Shown: positions 19,522-26,655 of the stretch, one piece after another
Layout: every line of letters starts with the position of its first letter
Position numbering within the stretch: position 1 is the first letter of the stretch
Assembly: GCF_008830365.1 (NCBI RefSeq)
Contig: NZ_WBKI01000001.1
Span: 1,054,001-1,118,000, forward strand
Length of the DNA: 64,000 nt
Source: Serratia proteamaculans
GTDB lineage: Bacteria; Pseudomonadota; Gammaproteobacteria; Enterobacterales; Enterobacteriaceae
Reading direction: 5' to 3'
Translations under genes and position numbers: made by a program
The notes under the pieces: model-generated
Seen by the model: the letters and a program-made list of their open reading frames with translations, nothing else
What the model was told of the DNA's origin: nothing
Databases searched by the model: none

Positions 19522-21456
19522 ATGAACATATTTGACCACTATCGCCAGCGCTACGAAGCTGCCAAGGACGAAGAGTTCACACTGCAGGACTTTCTTACCA
19601 TTTGCCGGCAAGATCGCAGTGCTTATGCCAATGCGGCCGAACGTCTGCTAATGGCTATCGGTGAACCAGTAATGGTCGACACTGCGCTCGAATCGCGCAT
19701 GTCTCGCCTGTTCTCCAACCGCGTGATCGCACGCTATCCGGCATTCGAAGAGTTCTACGGCATGGAGGAAGCTATCGAGCAGATAGTCTCTTATCTGAAA
19801 CACGCCGCTCAGGGGCTCGAAGAGAAGAAACAAATCCTTTACCTGTTGGGCCCGGTGGGCGGCGGGAAATCATCGCTGGCAGAACGCCTGAAAGCATTGA
19901 TGCAGTTGGTGCCTATCTACACCCTGAGCGCCAACGGGGAACGCAGCCCGGTTAATGACCACCCGCTGTGCCTGTTCAACCCGCAGGAGGATGCCAATAT
20001 TCTGGAGAAAGAATATAACATCCCGAATCGCTACCTCGGCACCATCATGTCGCCGTGGGCAGCCAAACGCCTGCATGAGTTTGGCGGCGACATCACCAAA
20101 TTCAAAGTAGTAAAAGTGCGCCCTTCCATTCTGGAACAGATTGCCATCGCCAAAACCGAACCGGGTGATGAGAACAATCAGGATATCTCGGCGCTGGTCG
20201 GTAAGGTCGATATCCGTAAGCTGGAGAATCACGCGCAGAACGATCCGGATGCCTACGGCTATTCTGGTGCCCTGTGCCGCGCTAACCAGGGGATCATGGA
20301 GTTCGTGGAAATGTTCAAAGCGCCGATCAAGGTGCTGCATCCCCTGCTGACCGCCACCCAGGAAGGTAACTACAACGGGACCGAAGGGATCTCTGCCCTG
20401 CCGTTCAGCGGTATTATCCTGGCTCACTCCAACGAATCCGAATGGGTGACCTTCCGTAACAACAAAAACAACGAGGCTTTCCTCGACCGTGTTTACATCG
20501 TCAAGGTGCCTTACTGCCTGCGGGTGTCGGAAGAGATCAAAATCTACGACAAACTGCTGGATCACAGTGAACTGACCCATGCGCCATGCGCCCCGGGTAC
20601 GCTGGAAACGCTGGCACGCTTTACCGTGCTCTCTCGCATGAAAGAACCGGAAAACTCGAGCATTTACTCGAAAATGCGCGTCTATGACGGTGAAAGCCTG
20701 AAGGACACCGATCCTAAAGCCAAGTCGTATCAGGAATACCGCGACTATGCCGGGGTCGATGAAGGCATGAACGGCCTGTCCACCCGTTTCGCGTTTAAAA
20801 TTCTGTCGCGGGTGTTTAACTTCGATCACGCTGAGGTCGCCGCTAACCCGGTACACCTGTTCTATGTGCTGGAACAGCAGATCGAACGCGAACAATTCCC
20901 ACAGGATCAGTCTGAGAAATACCTGGAGCACCTGAAAGGCTACCTGATCCCGAAATACGCCGAGTTTATTGGCAAAGAGATCCAAACGGCTTACCTGGAG
21001 TCTTACTCGGAATACGGTCAGAACATTTTTGACCGCTACGTGACCTATGCAGATTTCTGGATCCAGGATCAAGAGTACCGTGATCCGGATACCGGACAGC
21101 TGTTCGATCGCGAGTCCCTGAACGCCGAACTGGAGAAAATAGAGAAGCCTGCCGGCATCAGCAATCCGAAAGATTTCCGTAACGAAATAGTCAACTTCGT
21201 ACTGCGTGCCCGCGCTAATAATAGTGGTCGCAACCCTAACTGGACCAGCTATGAGAAGCTGCGTACCGTGATCGAGAAGAAAATGTTCTCGAACACCGAA
21301 GAGTTACTGCCGGTGATTTCGTTTAACGCTAAAACCTCAACGGATGAGCAGAAGAAACACGACGACTTCGTCGACCGCATGATGGAGAAAGGCTATACCC
21401 GCAAACAGGTTCGCCTGCTGTGTGAATGGTATCTGCGGGTCAGAAAGTCTTCATAA
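19522..21456 (+). CDS. yeaG: YeaG, PrkA-type serine protein kinase
   Basis: A 644-residue protein of the PrkA family: an AAA+-like ATPase region with Walker A LLGPVGGGKSSLAERL near residue 112, followed by a C-terminal kinase-like domain. YeaG is linked to survival during nitrogen starvation and to the general stress response. It forms an operon with yeaH (64-base gap) behind a sigma-54 promoter. The N-terminus MNIFDHYRQRYEAAKDEEFTL is the family start; the ribosome-binding site AGGA is 11 bases away. Confidence 0.95.
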   Translation: MNIFDHYRQRYEAAKDEEFTLQDFLTICRQDRSAYANAAERLLMAIGEPVMVDTALESRMSRLFSNRVIARYPAFEEFYGMEEAIEQIVSYLKHAAQGLEEKKQILYLLGPVGGGKSSLAERLKALMQLVPIYTLSANGERSPVNDHPLCLFNPQEDANILEKEYNIPNRYLGTIMSPWAAKRLHEFGGDITKFKVVKVRPSILEQIAIAKTEPGDENNQDISALVGKVDIRKLENHAQNDPDAYGYSGALCRANQGIMEFVEMFKAPIKVLHPLLTATQEGNYNGTEGISALPFSGIILAHSNESEWVTFRNNKNNEAFLDRVYIVKVPYCLRVSEEIKIYDKLLDHSELTHAPCAPGTLETLARFTVLSRMKEPENSSIYSKMRVYDGESLKDTDPKAKSYQEYRDYAGVDEGMNGLSTRFAFKILSRVFNFDHAEVAANPVHLFYVLEQQIEREQFPQDQSEKYLEHLKGYLIPKYAEFIGKEIQTAYLESYSEYGQNIFDRYVTYADFWIQDQEYRDPDTGQLFDRESLNAELEKIEKPAGISNPKDFRNEIVNFVLRARANNSGRNPNWTSYEKLRTVIEKKMFSNTEELLPVISFNAKTSTDEQKKHDDFVDRMMEKGYTRKQVRLLCEWYLRVRKSS

Positions 21457-21520
21457 CGTCTAATGAGAATTAGCGTCATGGAGATGGCGTAGAAAGTTGG
21501 CAACGTCGTTTGGGGGAAGT

Positions 21521-22789
21521 ATGGCGTATTTTATTGACCGACGGCTTAATGGCAAAAACAAGAGCATGGTGAACCGCCAGCGCTTCTTGCGTCGTTACAA
21601 GTCGCAAATCAAACAGTCGATTGCCGAAGCCATCAACAAGCGTTCGGTCACCGACGTAGACAGCGGGGAGTCAGTCTCGATCCCCTCTGGCGATATCAAC
21701 GAACCGATGTTTCATCAGGGTCGCGGTGGCACACGTCACCGCGTTCATCCAGGTAATGATCATTTTGTCCAGAATGACCGCGTCGAGCGCCCACAGGGCG
21801 GCGGCGGTGGAGGCAGCGGCCAGGGTAACGCCAGCCAGGATGGTGAAGGCGAGGACGAATTTGTCTTCCAGATCTCCAAGGACGAGTATCTTGATCTGCT
21901 GTTTGAAGATTTGGCGCTGCCAAACCTGAAAAAGAACCAGTATAAGCAGCTCACCGAGTACAAAACCCATAGAGCCGGCTACACCGCCAACGGCGTGCCG
22001 GCCAATATCAGCGTGGTTCGTTCGTTACAGAATTCACTGGCGCGACGCACCGCCATGACCGCCGGGAAACGGCGCGCTTTACATGAGTTGGAAGATGAAC
22101 TCACCCAGATGGAAAACACCGAACCGGTGCAACTGCTGGAAGAGGAACGGCTGCGTAAGGAAATTGCCGAGCTGCGTAAAAAAATCGAAAGCGTGCCCTT
22201 TATCGACACCTTTGATTTACGTTACAAGAACTATGAGCGTCGGCCCGAACCTTCCAGCCAGGCGGTGATGTTCTGCCTGATGGACGTTTCCGGCTCGATG
22301 GATCAGGCGACCAAAGACATGGCTAAACGTTTCTATATTCTGCTCTACCTGTTCCTGAGCAGAACCTATAAAAACGTCGATGTGGTGTACATCCGTCACC
22401 ATACCCAGGCGAAGGAAGTGGATGAACAGGAGTTCTTCTACTCGCAGGAGACTGGCGGCACCATTGTTTCCAGTGCGCTGAAGCTAATGAATGAAGTGGT
22501 TGAAGAGCGTTACGACCCGGCACAGTGGAACATCTATGCCGCACAGGCGTCGGATGGCGACAACTGGGCCGATGACTCCCCGCTGTGTCACGAACTGCTG
22601 GCGAAGAAGCTGCTGCCGATGGTGCGTTATTACAGCTACATTGAAATCACCCGTCGCGCCCACCAAACGCTGTGGCGTGAGTACGAAGATTTACAGGCAA
22701 AATTCGAAAACTTTGCCATGCAGCATATCCGCGAACCGGACGATATCTACCCGGTATTCCGCGAGCTTTTTCATAAGCAAACAGCATAA
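21521..22789 (+). CDS. yeaH: YeaH, DUF444 family protein (von Willebrand A-like)
   Basis: A 422-residue protein starting [16 protein letters not shown]. It has a Gly-rich linker (about residues 88-105, [11 protein letters not shown]) and a C-terminal VWA-like domain with the metal-site motif [12 protein letters not shown]. It is the usual operon partner of YeaG. Its biochemical role is unknown; it may be an adaptor for YeaG and SpoVR. I use ATG 21521 with GGGGGAAG upstream rather than the frame opening at 21497. Confidence 0.93.
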   Translation: MAYFIDRRLNGKNKSMVNRQRFLRRYKSQIKQSIAEAINKRSVTDVDSGESVSIPSGDINEPMFHQGRGGTRHRVHPGNDHFVQNDRVERPQGGGGGGSGQGNASQDGEGEDEFVFQISKDEYLDLLFEDLALPNLKKNQYKQLTEYKTHRAGYTANGVPANISVVRSLQNSLARRTAMTAGKRRALHELEDELTQMENTEPVQLLEEERLRKEIAELRKKIESVPFIDTFDLRYKNYERRPEPSSQAVMFCLMDVSGSMDQATKDMAKRFYILLYLFLSRTYKNVDVVYIRHHTQAKEVDEQEFFYSQETGGTIVSSALKLMNEVVEERYDPAQWNIYAAQASDGDNWADDSPLCHELLAKKLLPMVRYYSYIEITRRAHQTLWREYEDLQAKFENFAMQHIREPDDIYPVFRELFHKQTA

Positions 22790-22804
22790 CTCGTACTATT
22801 AATC

Positions 22805-22840
22805 ACGGCCGGTTAATCAGATTAATCGGCCGTTTTCTTT
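22805..22840 (+). terminator. Intrinsic terminator after yeaH
   Basis: ACGGCCG (22805-22811) pairs with CGGCCGT (22827-22833); the loop contains a further TTAAT/ATTAA pairing. A T-rich tail (TTTTCTTTT) follows. It ends the yeaGH operon. Confidence 0.85.
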
Positions 22841-23105
22841 TAGAAGAATAATGAAAAACTCCACTGGAGAGATTTACTTCAGGTTTTATATAATCTCCTT
22901 CATTACAAACTCAACATCTTCCCCACTTTACCCCTGAGATAAAAAGCTAATTTGTTATTCATTTCATAGTTTTTTCAACCAGTCCGGTGATACCGTCGAT
23001 AGCTAAGGTAATTCCTAATTACGTGTCACGGACCCAATGCCCATTGCGTGAGTTAGGAAAAATCCTATTTAATGAGGGACCAAATTGCCATCTTAGGTGA
23101 GTGCC
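22841..23105 (+). other. Structured leader before a small membrane-protein gene
   Basis: A perfect TATAAT at 22889-22894 has no good -35 box. Further on, CCTAATTACG (23014-23023) pairs with CGTGAGTTAGG (23047-23057) as a long stem with a nested CAATG/CATTG hairpin, and AGGAAAAATCCT adds a second small hairpin. The ribosome-binding site AGGTGAG follows. No coding region is seen. The folding suggests cis-regulation of the downstream small gene. Confidence 0.45.
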
Positions 23106-23225
23106 ATGGAATTACTGACCATCGCCATCATCGTCGTTTTGATTGCAGTTGTTGTATTTTCCTTTGTCATGTATTTGCGACAAAGAAGGGGAACTACTTT
23201 CAACACCAAGCGGAACCGACGATAG
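23106..23225 (+). CDS. Small membrane protein, 39 residues
   Basis: ATG at 23106 is preceded by AGGTGAG (23095-23101) with good spacing. The product starts MELLTIAIIVVLIAVVVFSF: one membrane helix (about residues 3-24) followed by a strongly basic tail (RQRRG and KRNRR), so the C-terminus should stay cytoplasmic. I do not recognise the family. The strong ribosome-binding site, hydrophobic/basic design and downstream terminator at 23474 support it as real. Function unknown. Confidence 0.65.
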   Translation: MELLTIAIIVVLIAVVVFSFVMYLRQRRGTTFNTKRNRR

Positions 23226-23500
23226 GACGCCTCCCCACAAGGAAGTGGTTCAATAACCTTTATCACATGACCACTTCGTGCCAACTGGCTCCTGCACCAG
23301 CCAGAATTAACCTCTGAGCAAGTACTTCTGATTTTTTATGAGGATATTCTGATACATGCGGCATTATAGATTATCGTCTTGTCGCTGAAATTCAGGTGCG
23401 CTACTGTCGTCATATGGATGGCACACAACACCGTAGAATCACAACAGCATCCAACTTTCGATATCATCCCTTAATCCCGCCGCTGTGCGGGATTTTTTTG
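23226..23500 (+). other. Non-coding stretch ending in a terminator (long 3' region or small RNA)
   Basis: No coding region is seen. The stretch ends with ATCCCGC, loop CGCTGT, GCGGGAT (23474-23493) and a run of T, a classic Rho-independent terminator 250 bases past the last stop codon. Either the small membrane-protein transcript has a long 3' region, or a separate small RNA of about 100 bases ends here. TATAGAT near 23365 is a possible -10 box, without a clear -35. Confidence 0.45.
23474..23499 (+). terminator. Intrinsic terminator in the intergenic region
   Basis: Seven-pair GC-rich stem ATCCCGC/GCGGGAT with a six-base loop and a seven-base T tract. The nearest upstream gene on this strand is the 39-residue membrane protein, 248 bases away. 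Confidence 0.85.
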
Positions 23501-23640
23501 GTCTCAACCTTTTCACTGAACAGAATGCTAGATCGCGAACTCTACTGACAGAAACTGGCAGTGGCCGCCGTTAGACTGGGTATTCCTGCGGGAGAAAACC
23601 TCCACGCACCATGACCAAATGCACAGGGAAATACGCGCCG

Positions 23641-24243
23641 ATGACAAGAGTTATCACCATTCTTACCGAGAATTTCTCAGACTGGGAAACCGCGCTGATC
23701 AACTCCACCTGCCGTGGCTATTATGGCTTCGACACCCGTTTTGCCTCACCCAAGGGGACTCCTGTCATCTCCTCCGGCGGCATGCTGGTGACACCGCAAT
23801 TGTCGATCGAGGCCATCCAACTGGATGAAATCGACCTGTTGATCGTTTGTGGCGGCACCGCATGGCAGACAGAACAGGCCCCCAATATCACCGGGCTGGT
23901 TGCACAGGCCTATGAGAAGAACATCGTTGTCGCCGCCATTTGCGACGGAACCCGCGTATTGGCGCAAGCGGGCGTGCTGGATAACCTCCGTCATACCTCC
24001 AATTCGGCGGAAAACCTGTCGCAACTCAATTATCGTGGGGCTGCGTACTATCAGGATGTGCCTTACGCCGTAGCCGATCGACGCGTGATCACCGCCCCCG
24101 GTAGCGCTCCGGTCAGCTTTATGGCCGAGATTTTAGCAACCTTAGGGGTGAGCGACGAGAATCTCAAAACCTATCTGGCGATGCATGCAGCCGAACATCG
24201 CAGGCCAAATACCAGGTATGAGGGTGATAGCAAAATGACATAA
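23641..24243 (+). CDS. PfpI/DJ-1 family protein (glutamine amidotransferase-like fold)
   Basis: A 200-residue class I amidotransferase-like protein of the PfpI/DJ-1/ThiJ group. It has the conserved Glu region near the N-terminus (ILTENFSDWE), LLIVCGGTAW in the middle and the nucleophile elbow AAICDGTRVLA with the reactive Cys. Members act as glyoxalase III, deglycase-like or peptidase-like enzymes; which applies is not decidable here. ATG 23641 gives a standard N-terminus (MTRVITIL); an upstream ATG at 23611 would add ten residues. Monocistronic, convergent with the next gene. Confidence 0.8.
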   Translation: MTRVITILTENFSDWETALINSTCRGYYGFDTRFASPKGTPVISSGGMLVTPQLSIEAIQLDEIDLLIVCGGTAWQTEQAPNITGLVAQAYEKNIVVAAICDGTRVLAQAGVLDNLRHTSNSAENLSQLNYRGAAYYQDVPYAVADRRVITAPGSAPVSFMAEILATLGVSDENLKTYLAMHAAEHRRPNTRYEGDSKMT

Positions 24244-24266
24244 CGGCCGAATCTGACCTATGCAAT

Positions 24267-24290
24267 AAAAAAACCCCGCAGTTGCGGGGT
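24267..24290 (-). terminator. Terminator downstream of the alpha/beta hydrolase gene
   Basis: ACCCCGCA/TGCGGGGT (24273-24280 and 24283-24290) with a seven-base A run on its left, which is a T tract on the minus strand. It fits termination of the leftward gene at 24306-24995 and may also slow the rightward PfpI transcript. Confidence 0.75.
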
Positions 24291-24305
24291 CTGAACGATG
24301 GGCGT

Positions 24306-24995
24306 TTACGAGGCGTTAGCCGCTTCATCGATAAAAGTGGCTATTTCCTGTGGGTGTGACGCGAGCGAGGCATGGCTGGCATTTAGAGTAATCACTTTCT
24401 TAGCCTTCAATCGCGCCGACATATGCTGTTGATTTTCCGGCGTAATCATCCGGTCATTGCTGGAAATTTGATACCAGGAAGGTTTGTGCTTCCATGCAGG
24501 TTCAGTGATTTCATTGCCGAAGGTGCTGGCCAGCGGTGCCTTCTGCGTTACCGCCATCACCAGTGCCGCATCGGCGGGAAGATCCTGACAGAAGCTTTCG
24601 TGAAATTTATCGGTTTTAATCCATAAATAGCCATCGCTGTCCGGCGCCAGGTTCGCCGCTGCGATCGGTAGATGTTGCTGAGTGATAGCACCAGGGCTTT
24701 CGCCGGCATCCGGCGCAAAGGCGGCGATAAACACCAGCCCAACCACATTAGGTTGATTGCCCATTTCGCTGATCACCGCGCCGCCATAAGAATGGCCGAC
24801 CAGAAGAACAGGACCTTCCTGCTGTGCCACCATCTTGCGCGTGCGCTCTGCGTCATCGGCCAACGATGTCAGCGGCATCTCTACGGCATGAATCGAGTGA
24901 TATCCTTTATGTGACAGTTCGGTAATGACTTTACTCCAGTGCGCTGCACCGCCCCAAAATCCATGGACCAGGACTACAGTAGGTTTTACCTTCAT
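24306..24995 (-). CDS. Alpha/beta hydrolase fold protein
   Basis: A 229-residue cytoplasmic alpha/beta hydrolase. The oxyanion segment VLVHGFWGGAAHW is at residues 8-20, the nucleophile elbow is GHSYGG near residue 68, and the catalytic His is in LNASHASLASHP near the C-terminus. It resembles the salicylate-esterase/EstC-like group often annotated as a non-heme chloroperoxidase-like or esterase protein. AGAGGGA lies seven bases ahead of the ATG. The substrate is unknown. A single gene with its own terminator. Confidence 0.85.
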   Translation of the reverse strand: MKVKPTVVLVHGFWGGAAHWSKVITELSHKGYHSIHAVEMPLTSLADDAERTRKMVAQQEGPVLLVGHSYGGAVISEMGNQPNVVGLVFIAAFAPDAGESPGAITQQHLPIAAANLAPDSDGYLWIKTDKFHESFCQDLPADAALVMAVTQKAPLASTFGNEITEPAWKHKPSWYQISSNDRMITPENQQHMSARLKAKKVITLNASHASLASHPQEIATFIDEAANAS

Positions 24996-25152
24996 GGCAG
25001 ATTCCCTCTTTTATCACGTGGAGGCGTTACGCCAGACCCGTTCATCACAGCACTGCGATCCTTCCAGAGCCATCTGTATCAAGCCCAAAACGCCTTATAT
25101 GCCCTGTTGTATATAGTTCACATCCATGGTTTTCAGCAATAGCTACGAATAG

Positions 25153-25710
25153 TTAACCCGCGGCCACATCCCTTCTGGCGTTCCATTCGGCCCGAGTGAT
25201 TTCCCAGATCTCCGTCGGCATGCGTCCGCCGATATAGTCATTTTCTTCTGTGGCGACTATCCGCATGCCATTACGCTCCGAAACGCGACGTGACGCCAGA
25301 TTGTCTTTTGCCTTAGGCACTCGTAATACCGATTGCCCCAGCACATTGAACCAGAAATCCGTGACACTTTGACTGGCTTCGCTCATCAAGCCCTGACGTT
25401 GCCATTGCTGCGCTAACCAAAAACCTCGATTGCTGTTACCGCCCAGGCTGAGGTTAATCACACCAATCAGATGTCGTTGATCTTCGTGACGCCGGATAGA
25501 CCAAAACCAGCCAGTACCCGCTGCCATTGCCGGTAACGCAACATTGTTGATAAACCCGAGTGCGGCCCCCTCAGGATATGGCCAGGGGATTTGGCTGGTC
25601 AACAGACGTACAATTTCCCAATGTGGAAACAAATGTTGAATATCTTCTGCATCATCGGGTTCCAGAGGACGCAATACCAGCCGGCGGCTGGTTAAAACGG
25701 GAATGTCCAA
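25153..25710 (-). CDS. GNAT family N-acetyltransferase (RimJ/RimL type)
   Basis: A 185-residue acetyltransferase. The N-terminus DIPVLTSRRLVLRPLEPDD is the usual RimJ/L start, WFWSIRRHEDQRHLIGVINL is the central strand, and QRQGLMSEAS is the acetyl-CoA binding loop. I choose the start at TTG 25710: GGAGG sits at 25719-25723, eight bases away, and the next residues match the family start. The open frame reaches an ATG at 25767, but the extra 19 residues are not family-like. Substrate unknown. Confidence 0.82.
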   Translation of the reverse strand: MDIPVLTSRRLVLRPLEPDDAEDIQHLFPHWEIVRLLTSQIPWPYPEGAALGFINNVALPAMAAGTGWFWSIRRHEDQRHLIGVINLSLGGNSNRGFWLAQQWQRQGLMSEASQSVTDFWFNVLGQSVLRVPKAKDNLASRRVSERNGMRIVATEENDYIGGRMPTEIWEITRAEWNARRDVAAG

Positions 25711-25857
25711 GTGGCAAACCTCCAATACTAATGTTGTATCTTGGCCACAAATCAGCCACGTCGTCACATTAAAACTAGGATTTATACCTATTACGATCTA
25801 AAATTCCATGAAAAAACAATGAGAAGTCATTCAAACAAAATCAAAAGGGAATTTTAC

Positions 25858-25947
25858 GTGAAGGAAATGATCTCTATTCTTTTTATCGCAGGCCTGTTGG
25901 CGATGCTTTTTTCATGGCTGTTTGTCTATGGCCTCAATATTCATTAG
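25858..25947 (+). CDS. Small membrane protein, 29 residues
   Basis: GTG at 25858 with AAGGGA about seven bases upstream opens a 29-residue frame starting VKEMISILFIAGLLAMLFSW, almost entirely one membrane helix, ending VYGLNIH. An ATG at codon 4 has no proper ribosome-binding site. I do not recognise a family. Support is the ribosome-binding site and the hydrophobic profile only. Confidence 0.45.
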   Translation: MKEMISILFIAGLLAMLFSWLFVYGLNIH

Positions 25948-25961
25948 GCCCTTCAGAGATT

Positions 25962-25991
25962 AAAAAACCCCGGCATGTCTCCACGCCAGGG
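25962..25991 (-). terminator. Terminator of the YqaE/Pmp3-like gene
   Basis: On the minus strand CCCTGGC and GCCGGGG pair (one T-G wobble) around a ten-base loop, followed by six T. It lies about 55 bases beyond the stop codon of the 52-residue gene. Confidence 0.75.
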
Positions 25992-26045
25992 TCGGTAGCA
26001 TTGAGCTGAGGGAAAACCAGCAAGCTGGCGATGTCACCCTTTGCG

Positions 26046-26204
26046 CTACTGTTTGGTCTGGATCCAGAACGCATGGATCAGGCCGGGGAAGTAACCCAGC
26101 AAGGTCAGAATAATGTTGAGGATGAACGCGCCGCCAATCCCTTTATCCAGCAGTACACCCAAAGGGGGCAGGATGATGGTAAAAACGATTCTCCAAAAGC
26201 TCAT
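26046..26204 (-). CDS. YqaE/Pmp3 family membrane protein, 52 residues
   Basis: ATG at 26202-26204 opens MSFWRIVFTIILPPLGVLLD, then KGIGGAFILNIILTLLGYFPGLIHAFWI. This is the Pmp3/UPF0057 (YqaE) pattern: two membrane helices joined by a short loop with the conserved PPLGVLLDKG and LGYFPGLIHA motifs. Members are small stress-induced proteins thought to affect membrane potential under salt stress; the molecular role is not settled. It has its own terminator. A longer frame on the other strand at the same place is only its shadow. Confidence 0.9.
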   Translation of the reverse strand: MSFWRIVFTIILPPLGVLLDKGIGGAFILNIILTLLGYFPGLIHAFWIQTKQ

Positions 26205-26426
26205 AATAACGCCTCATTTTGCTTTATAAGCCTCCAATATATTACATACTCTTAACATTTTCAAATGACGCTCTCATCGAAAATTCTTATAGAACCTTTT
26301 AAGCCGGATATATCTACAGATATTGTGGTTTTACAGAGCGAATAAAAGAAAGAATTAATAAGCATTGATTATGTGGAATTGAGCCCTTAAAATTTACAGC
26401 TTAAAAATACAACTGAGATTGGTTTC

Positions 26427-26603
26427 ATGTCGTCGCTGTGGGTTGCAACACAATACTTTTATTTAATTGGCCTGTTGGTTTCTATGATTTTTACCTACCT
26501 GGTCAGCCGGGATACCATCAAGATTCGTTTTATCAGTGCGTTAACGATTGGTCTGACCTGGCCTTTAAGCCTGCCGGTAGTGTTGATGTTCTCTTTGTTC
26601 TAA
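26427..26603 (+). CDS. GhoT/OrtT-like small membrane toxin, 58 residues
   Basis: ATG 26427 opens MSSLWVATQYFYLIGLLVSM. The second half, RFISALTIGLTWPLSLPVVL followed by MFSLF at the end, closely follows the C-terminus I recall for E. coli GhoT and OrtT, including the TWP-SLPV-LFSLF pattern. GhoT and OrtT are 57-residue two-helix inner-membrane proteins that lower membrane potential and ATP. No ghoS-like antitoxin frame is found within 200 bases on either side, so it is an orphan, as OrtT is. Its ribosome-binding site is weak (TGAG). Confidence 0.8.
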   Translation: MSSLWVATQYFYLIGLLVSMIFTYLVSRDTIKIRFISALTIGLTWPLSLPVVLMFSLF

Positions 26604-26655
26604 CGCTGTAGAAACCGCCCCGCCAAAGAACGACGGGGCAGTCGTCAGCCTTCCC

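Noticed and set aside
26031-26255. Rightward 74-codon frame
   Set aside because: It is the antisense shadow of the YqaE/Pmp3-like gene, which has recognisable motifs on the minus strand.
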